Shown here piece after piece: positions 15,693 through 23,944 of a DNA stretch of 64,000 nt (position 1 is its first letter; every line of letters begins with the position of its first letter). This DNA comes from Micromonospora phaseoli. GTDB taxonomy: Bacteria > Actinomycetota > Actinomycetes > Mycobacteriales > Micromonosporaceae. The DNA lies in NCBI RefSeq assembly GCF_900109115.1, contig NZ_FNYV01000001.1:124001-188000 (forward strand), written 5' to 3'. The notes beneath the pieces were generated by a model. It worked only from the letters and a program-made list of their open reading frames with translations. It did not search any database and was not told where the DNA came from. A program made the position numbers and the translations under genes.

Positions 15693-16391
15693 TTAGAGGC
15701 CGGAGAGGCGTTGGCCGGCGCGGACGACGGCCATGGCGTGGCGTTCGCCGGGGCGGCGGCCCAGGCGCTCGATGGGGCCGGAGATGCTGATCGCGGCGAT
15801 GACGCGGCCGGTGCGGTCGCGGATCGGGGCCGAGACGCTCGCCACACCGGCTTCGCGTTCGGCGACGCTCTGCGCCCAGCCCCGGCGGCGTACCTCGGCG
15901 AGGGTGCGGCCGGTGAACTTGGACCGCGGCAGCAGCGGCATCACCGCCTCGGGCGGCTCCCAGGCGAGCAGGATCTGCGCCGCCGAGCCGGCGATCATCG
16001 GCAGCACCGAACCCACCGGCACGGTGTCCCGCAGCCCGCTGGCCCGCTCGGCGGCGGCCACGCAGATCCGTTCGTCCGCCCGCCGCAGGTAGAGCTGGGC
16101 GCTCTCGCCGGTGGCGTCCCGCAGCGCGGCCAGCAGGGGCTCGGCCGCGGTCAGCAGCACGTCCGGCGCCGCGTTCGCCAGCTCACCGAGGCGCGGGCCG
16201 GGACGCCAGCGACCCTGGGTGTCCCGGACCAGCATCCGGTGGATCTCCAGCGCCTGCGCCAACCGGTGCGCGGTGGCCCGGGGCAGCTTGGTGCGTTCAA
16301 CGAGTTCGGCCAGGCTGGCGCCGTCGACACAGGCGGCCAGGATGACCACCGCCTTGTCGAGAACGCCGACACCGCTCATACTGTGTCCCAC
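15693..16391 (-). CDS. ndgR: IclR-family regulator NdgR/LtbR
   Basis: 232-residue regulator with an N-terminal winged helix (SGVGVLDKAVVIL then LAELVERTKLPRATAHRLAQALE) and an IclR effector domain (GESAQLYLRRADERICVAAAERASGLRDTVP, GWAQSVAEREAGVASVSAP). The sequence is closely like the Streptomyces protein NdgR, which controls leuCD and other amino acid genes. It is divergent from leuC, as in streptomycetes and corynebacteria, and should bind the 37 bp between the two starts. GTG 16391 is used because TAAGTT lies seven bases upstream and the length agrees with NdgR; ATG 16379 is the alternative. Confidence 0.92.
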   Translation of the reverse strand: MGHSMSGVGVLDKAVVILAACVDGASLAELVERTKLPRATAHRLAQALEIHRMLVRDTQGRWRPGPRLGELANAAPDVLLTAAEPLLAALRDATGESAQLYLRRADERICVAAAERASGLRDTVPVGSVLPMIAGSAAQILLAWEPPEAVMPLLPRSKFTGRTLAEVRRRGWAQSVAEREAGVASVSAPIRDRTGRVIAAISISGPIERLGRRPGERHAMAVVRAGQRLSGL

Positions 16392-16428
16392 AAGCCGAAA
16401 CTTACCTCCCAGAATTTAGGATGTCCAG
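16392..16428. promoter_or_regulatory. 37-bp divergent leaderless promoter region ndgR/leuC
   Basis: Only 37 bp separate the two start codons. Plus strand: TAGGAT (16417-16422) ends six bases before the leuC ATG. Minus strand: TAAGTT (16404-16399) ends seven bases before the ndgR GTG. Both mRNAs would be leaderless, and an NdgR operator must overlap one or both promoters or extend into the coding regions. Confidence 0.55.
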
Positions 16429-17874
16429 ATGGTGGGAGTCACTCCTGAGTCGAGGACCCTGGCCGAGAAGGTCTGGGACGCGCACGTCGTCCGGTCCGCC
16501 GATGGTGAGCCCGATCTGCTCTTCATCGACCTGCACCTGCTGCACGAGGTGACCAGTCCGCAGGCGTTCGACGGGCTGCGCATGGCCGACCGCCGGGTGC
16601 GCCGCACCGATCTCACGCTCGCGACCGAGGATCACAACACCCCGACCGGGTACGCCGATCCCTCGTTCCAGCAGCGTCGTGGCGACCTGCTCACCATCGC
16701 CGACCCGACCTCCCGCATCCAGATCGAGACGCTGCGGCGCAACTGCGCAGAGTTCGGCGTGAAGCTGCACCCGCTCGGCGACGCCGACCAGGGGATCGTG
16801 CACGTCATCGGCCCGCAGCTCGGCCTCACCCAGCCCGGCATGACGATCGTCTGCGGCGACTCGCACACCGCCACCCATGGCGCGTTCGGCGCCCTGGCGT
16901 TCGGCATCGGCACCAGTGAGGTCGAGCACGTGCTCGCCACTCAGACGTTGCCGCAGGGCCGGCCGAAGACCATGGCCGTCACCGTCGACGGCCAGTTGGG
17001 CCCCGGCGTCACCGCGAAGGACCTGGTGCTCGCCCTGATCGCCAAGGTCGGCACCGGCGGCGGCCGTGGGCACATCGTGGAGTACCGGGGTGAGGCGATC
17101 CGGGCGCTGTCCATGGAGGGCCGGATGACCATCGCCAACATGTCCATCGAGTGGGGTGCCAAGGCCGGCATGATCGCGCCGGACGAGACCACCTTCGCGT
17201 ACCTCAAGGGGCGGCCGAACGCCCCCACGGGGGCCGACTGGGACGCGGCGGTGGCGTACTGGCGGACGCTGCCCACCGACGAGGGCGCGACCTTCGACGC
17301 CGAGGTGACCCTGGACGCCGCCGAGATCACCCCCTTCGTCACCTGGGGCACCAACCCCGGCCAGGGCGCGCCGCTGAGCGCGGCCGTGCCGGACCCGGAC
17401 GAGTTCGTCACCGAGCCGGAGCGGGCCGCCGCCCGCCGGGCCCTGGAGTACATGGACCTGCATCCCGGCACGGCGCTGCGCGACCTCGCCGTCGACGTGG
17501 TCTTCGTCGGCTCGTGCACCAACGGGCGCCTCGAAGACCTGCGCGCCGCCGCCGACGTGCTGCGCGGCCACACGGTCGCCGACGGGGTACGCATGCTGGT
17601 GGTGCCCGGCTCGGCCGCCGTGCGCGAGGCCGCCGAGGCCGAAGGGCTCGACAAGGTCTTCGTCGACGCCGGCGCCGAGTGGCGCTTCGCCGGTTGCTCC
17701 ATGTGCCTGGGCATGAACCCGGACACGCTCTCCCCCGGGCAGCGCGCCGCCTCCACCTCCAACCGCAACTTCGAGGGCCGCCAGGGCCGGGGTGGCCGCA
17801 CCCACCTGGTCAGCCCGCCGGTGGCCGCCGCCACCGCCGTCGTCGGCCGGCTGGCCGCCCCGGCCGACCTGTAG
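16429..17874 (+). CDS. leuC: 3-isopropylmalate dehydratase large subunit
   Basis: 481 residues. Catalyses isomerisation of 2- to 3-isopropylmalate with LeuD in leucine synthesis. The three cysteine ligands of the [4Fe-4S] cluster are Cys363 ([12 protein letters not shown]), Cys423 and Cys426 ([11 protein letters not shown]). [20 protein letters not shown] is the aconitase-family substrate loop. The N-terminus lacks a ribosome site, in keeping with the leaderless promoter. leuD follows 14 bp downstream in the same operon. Confidence 0.96.
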   Translation: MVGVTPESRTLAEKVWDAHVVRSADGEPDLLFIDLHLLHEVTSPQAFDGLRMADRRVRRTDLTLATEDHNTPTGYADPSFQQRRGDLLTIADPTSRIQIETLRRNCAEFGVKLHPLGDADQGIVHVIGPQLGLTQPGMTIVCGDSHTATHGAFGALAFGIGTSEVEHVLATQTLPQGRPKTMAVTVDGQLGPGVTAKDLVLALIAKVGTGGGRGHIVEYRGEAIRALSMEGRMTIANMSIEWGAKAGMIAPDETTFAYLKGRPNAPTGADWDAAVAYWRTLPTDEGATFDAEVTLDAAEITPFVTWGTNPGQGAPLSAAVPDPDEFVTEPERAAARRALEYMDLHPGTALRDLAVDVVFVGSCTNGRLEDLRAAADVLRGHTVADGVRMLVVPGSAAVREAAEAEGLDKVFVDAGAEWRFAGCSMCLGMNPDTLSPGQRAASTSNRNFEGRQGRGGRTHLVSPPVAAATAVVGRLAAPADL

Positions 17875-17888
17875 AAGGGCTGCGACAG

Positions 17889-18476
17889 ATGGACAAGTTC
17901 ACCGTGCACGCCGGCACCGCGCTGCCGCTGCGTCGGTCCGACGTGGACACCGATCAGATCATCCCCGCCGTGTACCTCAAGCGGGTGACCCGCACCGGAT
18001 TCGCCGACGGACTGTTCAGCGCATGGCGCGAGGACCCGCGATTCGTGCTCAACGATCAGGCGTATGCGGGTGCGTCGATTCTGGTGGCCGGTCCCGAGTT
18101 CGGCACCGGGTCGTCGCGGGAGCACGCCGTGTGGGCGCTGCGTGACTTCGGCTTCCGGGCGGTGATCTCGCCGCGCTTCGGTGACATCTTCCGCGGCAAC
18201 GCCCTCAAGGAAGGGCTGCTTCCGGTCGAGCTGGAATTGAAAGCCGTCGAAGAAATCTGGGACCTGGTCGAGTCGGACCCGACCACCCGGGTCACCGTCG
18301 ACCTGACCGCTCGGGAGGTCCGGGCCGGCGACGCCACCTGGTCGTTCCCGCTCGACGACTTCAGCCGGTGGCGGCTGATGGAGGGCTTGGACGACATTGG
18401 ACTCACCCTCCGGCACGAGGCGCAGATCAGCGTCTTCGAGGCAGCTCGGCCGGCCTTCCTGCCCCGGGTCGGGTAG
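17889..18476 (+). CDS. leuD: 3-isopropylmalate dehydratase small subunit
   Basis: 195 residues, the swivel-domain partner of LeuC. Recognised from [42 protein letters not shown] and [20 protein letters not shown]. It starts at ATG 17889 after the leuC stop and ends before a strong terminator at 18503. Confidence 0.96.
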   Translation: MDKFTVHAGTALPLRRSDVDTDQIIPAVYLKRVTRTGFADGLFSAWREDPRFVLNDQAYAGASILVAGPEFGTGSSREHAVWALRDFGFRAVISPRFGDIFRGNALKEGLLPVELELKAVEEIWDLVESDPTTRVTVDLTAREVRAGDATWSFPLDDFSRWRLMEGLDDIGLTLRHEAQISVFEAARPAFLPRVG

Positions 18477-18502
18477 CCGTTCGCCGCGTCCCGTAGCCGA
18501 TT

Positions 18503-18535
18503 TCGCCCCCACCGGTGCCACCGGTGGGGGCGAAT
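18503..18535 (+). terminator. leuCD terminator
   Basis: 15-bp perfect stem (18503-18517 with 18521-18535), 3-base loop GCC, 26 bp after the leuD stop. Confidence 0.8.
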
Positions 18536-18571
18536 CCGTTACGACACAAGGGCTTTTTTCCACCGAATGTT

Positions 18572-18600
18572 TGTGTCCCGGCAGCACAGGGCATACGGTG
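18572..18600 (+). promoter_or_regulatory. promoter of the HU gene
   Basis: TTGTGT (18572-18577) and TACGGT (18595-18600) with a 17-base spacer, about 50 bp before the HU start codon. Confidence 0.55.
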
Positions 18601-18648
18601 CGCGCAGAATGGCTCGCGTCGAGTCAGTTGCACAATCAGGAGGAAGTC

Positions 18649-19296
18649 GTGAACAAGGCCGAGCTCATCGAGGCGCTCGCCGTTCGCCTGGGGGACCGGA
18701 AAACGGCGACGGCCGCGCTCGACGCGGTCCTCGCTGAGGTCCAGGCGGCGGTCACCAAGGGCGAGAAAGTGGCGATCACCGGTTTCGGGGCGTTCGAGAA
18801 GCGCGTACGGGGCGCGCGAACAGCCCGGAACCCGCGTACGGGGGAGGCGGTGAAGGTCAAGAAGACCTCGGTGCCGAGCTTCCGCCCGGGCGCCGGGTTC
18901 AAGGAGATGGTGGCCAGCGGCAAGGTGCCGAAGGCCACGGCTGCGGCGAAGAAGACCGCCACGGCCAGCACCCGAACCACCGGCGCGAAGGCGACCGGTG
19001 CCAAGGCGACCACCGCGAAGAAGACGACCGCGGCAAAGAGCACCGCAGCAAAGAAGACGACCGCCGCCAGCAAGACGACGGCGGCCAAGAAGACCACCGC
19101 CAGCAAGGCAACGGCGGCCAAGTCGACCGCAGCGGCCAAGAAGACCGCCACGAAGAAGGCCGCACCGGCGAAGAAGACCGCCGCGGCGACCAAGGCAACG
19201 GCGGCCAAGAAGACCGCGACGGCGAAGAAGACCGCGGCGGCCAAGAAGGCTCCGGCGAAGAAGGCGCCGGCCAAGAAGACCGCGACCCGGCGCTGA
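18649..19296 (+). CDS. hupB: HU-family nucleoid protein with lysine/alanine-rich tail
   Basis: 215 residues. A standard HU/IHF domain (1-90: [54 protein letters not shown]) is followed by about 120 residues of tandem AKKTTA/AAKK-type repeats like the tail of mycobacterial HupB and streptomycete HupS. The tail binds DNA non-specifically and compacts the nucleoid. GTG 18649 has the strong ribosome site AGGAGG. It is monocistronic. The position after leuCD is conserved in actinobacteria. Confidence 0.95.
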   Translation: MNKAELIEALAVRLGDRKTATAALDAVLAEVQAAVTKGEKVAITGFGAFEKRVRGARTARNPRTGEAVKVKKTSVPSFRPGAGFKEMVASGKVPKATAAAKKTATASTRTTGAKATGAKATTAKKTTAAKSTAAKKTTAASKTTAAKKTTASKATAAKSTAAAKKTATKKAAPAKKTAAATKATAAKKTATAKKTAAAKKAPAKKAPAKKTATRR

Positions 19297-19310
19297 GCCG
19301 GTCGTACGGA

Positions 19311-19341
19311 GAGGGCGTCCGCCGTCACGGCGGGCGCCCTC
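19311..19341 (+). terminator. terminator of the HU gene
   Basis: Hairpin with a 15-base arm on each side of a single central C (GAGGGCGTCCGCCGT against its complement, one G-T pair), 15 bp after the stop. Confidence 0.75.
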
Positions 19342-19448
19342 GCCATGTCCGGCACACCGACATCCCGCCCCCGCCGCCGCGGAATCGTTGACCGGCGCCG
19401 GGCACGGCGCTCAGAATCGCCGCACCACCCCTTGGCGAAAAGAGAACC

Positions 19449-21458
19449 GTGCTAAGCCAGCGTCGCCTCAGCACCGCCACCCTCGCGCTCGGCCTCGTCG
19501 TCCTGACCGACGTGCTCCGGGTCTTCCTGCCCTCGGTCATCACCATCTTCGGCCAGGCCGCCTCGACCCCGGCCGAGCTGCTCGGTGCGTTCGCGCTCGG
19601 CTGGTTCGTACTCGCGCTCGCCGCGCCCGCCCTCGTCGTGCGGATCGGCCCCCATCTCGTCGGTATCGCGGCGGCAGCGCTGCTCGGGGCCGCCCGCCTC
19701 GCCCTCACCGCCGCACCCGGCGGTCGCGCCCAACTCTGGCTGGCCACCGCCGGTCTGCTCGCCGGTCTGGTGTGGCTGGCCGCCACCGCCGCCCGGGTCG
19801 AACGTCCGGTACCCGGACTGGCGCTGGGTCTGACCGCCGGCGCGCTCGGCCATGCCCTGTTCGGCACGTACGACCCCCTCTGGTGGGGGCGCTGGGAGGC
19901 GTGGGCGGCCAGCCTCGCGCTGGTGGCGGCGCTGGTCGTCGCCGAGGCGACCCTCGCCCGCCGCGACGGATCGGCCGTGCGGGCCGGTAATCAGCCCGCT
20001 GTGGGCGGCCTGGCCTGGCTGCTGGCCGGGCCGGCGCTGCTGCTCGGCGGCATGGTCGCACTGTCACCGGCGGTCGCCAGCACCGCGATGTCGTTCTGGT
20101 ACGGCGAGGCCGGCACCGCCGCACCGCCACCGTTCGCACTGGCACCCCTGGCGGTCGCGGCAGCGTTGTTCGTGCTTGCCGCGCTGATCCCGCTCGGCCG
20201 CCGGTGGCGTCCGCTGCCGCCGCTGCTGCTCGTCGGCGGGGCCGTGCTGTTCGGGTACGGACCGCCGACGCTGCTCACCTTCGCCATGCTGCTCACCGCG
20301 GCGGGCCTGGGCGGCTGCCTCGCCCTGGCCGGCGAGGTGCCGGTGGCGCAACGCCACGCCGGCCGGGTCCCGGCCCGACGGGCGTACGCGGCGGTCGGTG
20401 GGATGCTCGTCTTCGCCGTCGCCGCGGTGGTGTTCTACGCCGCCTACGACATCGGCTACCCCAACGGGTGGCTGCCGGCCGTGGTGGCAGCCCTGGTGGG
20501 GGTGGTCGCCCTGCGGGCCGTTAACGGGGCGGACGACCCCCGTGGGGCGTCGGAGGGGCCGCAGTCGTCGGCCCCGGCCCGGGTACCCCTGCGGGCCGTT
20601 AACGGGGCGGACGACCCCCGTGGGGCGTCGGAGGGGCCGCAGTCGTCGGCCCCGGCCCGGGTACCCCTGCGGCTGGCGGTCCTGGCCGCCCTCGTCGCCT
20701 TCCTCGCCGCCTGGGTGCACGGGCCGTGGCTGGTGTCGAGCAACCGGCACGGGCCGCCGGAACAGGTGCGGCTGGTGGCGTACAACATCAGGATGGGCTT
20801 CGGCCTGGACGGTCGCTTCGACCTGGCCGGCCTCGACCGGGCGGTCGGCGAGGCCGACGTGGTGGTGCTCAGCGAGGTCGACCGGGGCTGGTTGCTCAAC
20901 GGCGGCCACGACACCCTGCACCTGCTCGCCGCCCGACTGGAGATGCCCTACGTCTTCGGGCCGGCCGCCGGCCCGCTCTGGGGCGACGCCGTACTCAGCC
21001 GCTGGCCGGTGCAGGGGGCGCGGACCCGCCCGTTGCCCGCGGTGGGCGCGCCCACCGGGGCGCAGGCGCTCGGCGTCACCATCGACTTCAGTGCGGGCGT
21101 ACGCCTGGCCGTGGTGAGCACCCACCTGCAGCCACCGCCCGGCGCGGAGCCGGTGGTCCAGGCCCGGGCCGTCGCCGACTTCGCCGCCGGGTACGCCGAC
21201 GGACTGCCGCTGGTGGTCGCCGGCGACTTCAACACCGAGCCGGGCGACCCGGCGTTCACCGCCCTCACCGACGCCGGACTGGTCGACGCCTTTGCGCCCG
21301 CCCGCCCACTGCCGACCAGCCCGGCCGACGACCCGCGGGAGCAGATCGACCACATCTTCGTCTCGCCCGACCTGGTCGCCACCGACCCTGTCGCGGTGCC
21401 GAGCACCGCCAGCGACCACCTGCCGGTCGCCGTCACCCTCACGCTACCGACCCGCTGA
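19449..21458 (+). CDS. polytopic membrane protein fused to an endonuclease/exonuclease/phosphatase domain
   Basis: 669 residues. Roughly 9-10 hydrophobic segments fill residues 10-355 and another about 408-425. The last 240 residues form an EEP catalytic domain: VAYNIRMGFG, VLSEVDRG (Glu), VSTHLQPP, VAGDFNTEPGDP, QIDHIFVSPD and ASDHLPV. This layout resembles membrane-bound EEP enzymes suspected to act on lipid or phosphodiester substrates outside the membrane; function unknown. Two perfect 26-residue repeats (78 bp each) lie at the junction of the membrane and soluble halves (about 356-407). Start GTG 19449. It is a larger paralogue of the gene at 4816. Confidence 0.75.
   Translation: MLSQRRLSTATLALGLVVLTDVLRVFLPSVITIFGQAASTPAELLGAFALGWFVLALAAPALVVRIGPHLVGIAAAALLGAARLALTAAPGGRAQLWLATAGLLAGLVWLAATAARVERPVPGLALGLTAGALGHALFGTYDPLWWGRWEAWAASLALVAALVVAEATLARRDGSAVRAGNQPAVGGLAWLLAGPALLLGGMVALSPAVASTAMSFWYGEAGTAAPPPFALAPLAVAAALFVLAALIPLGRRWRPLPPLLLVGGAVLFGYGPPTLLTFAMLLTAAGLGGCLALAGEVPVAQRHAGRVPARRAYAAVGGMLVFAVAAVVFYAAYDIGYPNGWLPAVVAALVGVVALRAVNGADDPRGASEGPQSSAPARVPLRAVNGADDPRGASEGPQSSAPARVPLRLAVLAALVAFLAAWVHGPWLVSSNRHGPPEQVRLVAYNIRMGFGLDGRFDLAGLDRAVGEADVVVLSEVDRGWLLNGGHDTLHLLAARLEMPYVFGPAAGPLWGDAVLSRWPVQGARTRPLPAVGAPTGAQALGVTIDFSAGVRLAVVSTHLQPPPGAEPVVQARAVADFAAGYADGLPLVVAGDFNTEPGDPAFTALTDAGLVDAFAPARPLPTSPADDPREQIDHIFVSPDLVATDPVAVPSTASDHLPVAVTLTLPTR
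20514..20669 (+). repeat. perfect 78-bp in-frame tandem duplication
   Basis: Two identical 78-bp units (20514-20591 and 20592-20669) inside the EEP membrane gene, encoding twice a 26-residue hydrophilic linker that starts RAVNGADDPRGASEGPQ. Identity over the whole unit, including third codon positions, points to recent duplication. The unit is rich in short inverted repeats (GGGGCC/GGCCCC, ACCCCC/GGGG). Confidence 0.95.
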
Positions 21459-21518
21459 GGTGCCTCGGCATGGCGCTCGTGGGCTGCGTCGGGGGGCGCG
21501 TAACCCGGCCGGCAACGC

Positions 21519-22388
21519 CTAGAGGCGGTCGGCGGCGACGAGCCGGTCGCCGGTGAAGGCGAGCAGCCAACCGTCGCCCTTGTCGGTGGTGTAGTCGCCG
21601 GGCTGCCCGGCGAGCCGCTCCAGGGCACCCGGGATCACCTTGCCCTGGCTGCACACCGCCGCCGACTCACCGACGGTGGCCAGCTCGGCCAGTCGCGCCG
21701 CGGCGGCCAGGACGCACTCGTCGGGCTGCTGGCCAGCGAGCGGCTCGTCGAGGTCCCCGCACACCTCGATCGGCAGGTCCAGCGCCGCTGCCGCCGGATC
21801 CAGGGTCTGCACACACCGCCGCGGCGAGGCGGAGAGCAGCCGTTCCGGGCGGATCAGCCCGATCAGCGGCGCCAGCGCCTGCGCCTCGGACCAGCCGCGG
21901 GCGTCCAGTGGTCGTGCCGTGTCCGGGCCGGTCCAGGTCAGCCGCTTGCCGGCATGCCCGTGCCGGACCAGTACCAGCGTCGCGGTGACCCGCGGCAGTG
22001 CCGCGAACGCGGCGAGCACCTCGGCGTCGTGCGGATAGCTGACCAGGGCCACCGCCTCGTCCACGGCCAGCCAGCGCACGTCGTCGACCTCGGTGTCCGG
22101 CTGGAAGCCGCCGGTACCCGCCGCCCTCATCGACCAGTAGTCGACCACCTTGGGACGGCCCTCGCTGATGTACCGCGCGGGCGGCAGCCGCAGCTCGGGC
22201 ACCGCCTGAACGTCGGCCTCCTCGGCGACCTCCCGGGCGGCGGCGATCAGCGGATGTTCCCCCGGCTCCAGCTTGCCCTTGGGCAGGGACCAGTCGCCGT
22301 ACCGGGGGCGGTGCACCAGGCACACCTGGATCCCCGTCTGTGGCCCGGGCCGCCACACCACGCCGCCGGCGGCCCGGATCGTGGTCAT
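21519..22388 (-). CDS. mutT1: Nudix hydrolase fused to a histidine phosphatase (MutT1-like)
   Basis: 289 residues with the two-domain plan of mycobacterial MutT1. The N-terminal Nudix domain has the box GKLEPGEHPLIAAAREVAEEAD (residues 38-59). The C-terminal phosphoglycerate-mutase-like domain has LVRHGHAGKR (RHG at 142-144) and a second-half catalytic region weaker than in true mutases. MutT1 hydrolyses 8-oxo-dGTP/8-oxo-GTP and diadenosine polyphosphates. ATG 22388 overlaps the stop of the CHAD gene upstream (ATGA), so it is coupled to the polyphosphate block. Confidence 0.9.
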   Translation of the reverse strand: MTTIRAAGGVVWRPGPQTGIQVCLVHRPRYGDWSLPKGKLEPGEHPLIAAAREVAEEADVQAVPELRLPPARYISEGRPKVVDYWSMRAAGTGGFQPDTEVDDVRWLAVDEAVALVSYPHDAEVLAAFAALPRVTATLVLVRHGHAGKRLTWTGPDTARPLDARGWSEAQALAPLIGLIRPERLLSASPRRCVQTLDPAAAALDLPIEVCGDLDEPLAGQQPDECVLAAAARLAELATVGESAAVCSQGKVIPGALERLAGQPGDYTTDKGDGWLLAFTGDRLVAADRL

Positions 22389-23920
22389 GCCAGCCACCGG
22401 GTCCGCCGCCGCCGGCTGGCCCGCCGCCAGGCGTACGGGAAGTCGGCCCGTACCCGGCGAACCGCGGCGCGCTCGCGTTCCAGCAGCCGGCCGGCGGCCA
22501 CGGCCAGTCGGTGGTCGGCGGGTCGAGCCTCGGCCACCGCCCGCCAGGTCTGCGCCGCCACGGCCGCGTCCTGGTGCTCGCCCAACAGCTTCTGCACCTT
22601 GGCCAGCGCCCGGGCCAGCTTCGCCGCATCCCCGCCGAGCACCGGCGCGACCGCGGTCACCGCCGACCGGGCCTGCTTGCCCTGTTTGCGTACGGTGTGC
22701 CACTGCTCGTCGGGTCCGGCCGGGTCGAGCAGCGCGACGCCGCCCGGCTTCTTCGCCGTGCCGGCCAGGCGTCGCCACGGGCGGGCCACCAGCCGGGGCA
22801 GCACCCGGTTGGCCGGCGACTCCGCCCGGGGCGTGAGTCGCGGCGCCCGGGCGGCCAGCACCAGCGCGTCCACCAGGGCCAGATATCTCGGTGACCGCAG
22901 TGCCACGTCGACCTCGGCCAGGGCTTCGTCCTGCCAGCCGGCCAGCACGGCGTCCAGCCGCTCGACGGCATCCGGATCGACCGGGCTGACCGGGTCGGCG
23001 GTCGCGGTGCGCCGCAGCCGCTCGCGCAGCACCTCCGTGTCCCGGGCGGCTCCCAGCGAGTCCGCGAGCCACTTCAGCTCCCCGCGTAGCGGCCGGGCCC
23101 AGGCGGGTCGGACCAGCGGGCCGAAGGTCTTCAGGTCGCTGCGCAGCCGCCGGCAGGCCACCCGCATCTGGTGCACGGCGGTGTCGTCGTCGCCGACCGG
23201 GGCACGTAGCCGTACCAGCGGGTCGTGCGCCAGCAACCGACCCACCTCGCGGCGTACCGCCTCGGTGACCACCGCCGCGGCGCTGGGCTCGGCCGGCAGT
23301 TCGGTCGGGGCGACCAGGTCGGGTTCGGCGGTGGCCGGCCGGCCGAGCGCGCGTACGTGCTTCGGGGTGAAGTCGCCGCCGTGGGTGGCCCCGGCGTCGC
23401 ACAGCAGCTCGGTGAGCCGGTCGAGCAGTTCGATGTCGCCCGCCTTGCGTTCCGCCTCCACCTCACGGAATCCGCGGGTGCTGGCGCCCTCGGCGTCGAG
23501 CACGGTGACCCGGTCGTCGACCACCTCGGCCAGCACGGTGCCGGCGCGGTCGAGGATCTCGTGACCGTGCCGGACGGTACGTACCACCGCCACCGGGGCG
23601 AGCTGCCCGCCCCGGTGGAAGACGGTGACCAGCTCGACCAGCTCCGCCGGTACCGCACCGGGCGCGCCGGTCCGGGAGATCTCGTGCCGGACGCCGGGGC
23701 TGTCGGTGGGCAGCTTCACCGTCCACGGCAACTCGTCACCCTCCCGATGGCGCAGCGAGACACCCGCCCGGGCCAGCCGCAGATCCACGGTGTCGTGGTA
23801 GGTGGCGACGAGGGTGGCCGGCGGCAGCGCGCGAAGGCTCCCGCCGGCCGGGGCGGCGGGGGAGAGGTCGGGCATGAGCCACCCGGGCTCCACCGTGAAC
23901 TTCCGTTCCTCCTCGACCAT
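22385..23920 (-). CDS. CYTH-CHAD domain protein
   Basis: 511 residues. The N-terminal CYTH domain is marked by EEERKF (ExExK at residues 3-7) and a tunnel-fold pattern (triphosphatase/adenylate cyclase superfamily). The rest is a helical CHAD domain (from about 218) rich in conserved His and Arg (VHQMRVACRRLRSDLKTF, RDTEVLRERL, KQGKQARSAVTAV). CHAD proteins bind inorganic polyphosphate and locate to polyphosphate granules. Direct linkage to ppk upstream and MutT1 downstream supports a polyphosphate or triphosphate role. It starts 24 bp after ppk. Confidence 0.88.
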   Translation of the reverse strand: MVEEERKFTVEPGWLMPDLSPAAPAGGSLRALPPATLVATYHDTVDLRLARAGVSLRHREGDELPWTVKLPTDSPGVRHEISRTGAPGAVPAELVELVTVFHRGGQLAPVAVVRTVRHGHEILDRAGTVLAEVVDDRVTVLDAEGASTRGFREVEAERKAGDIELLDRLTELLCDAGATHGGDFTPKHVRALGRPATAEPDLVAPTELPAEPSAAAVVTEAVRREVGRLLAHDPLVRLRAPVGDDDTAVHQMRVACRRLRSDLKTFGPLVRPAWARPLRGELKWLADSLGAARDTEVLRERLRRTATADPVSPVDPDAVERLDAVLAGWQDEALAEVDVALRSPRYLALVDALVLAARAPRLTPRAESPANRVLPRLVARPWRRLAGTAKKPGGVALLDPAGPDEQWHTVRKQGKQARSAVTAVAPVLGGDAAKLARALAKVQKLLGEHQDAAVAAQTWRAVAEARPADHRLAVAAGRLLERERAAVRRVRADFPYAWRRASRRRRTRWLA

Positions 23921-23944
23921 CTGCTCAGCCTAGGCCCGTGCCGC

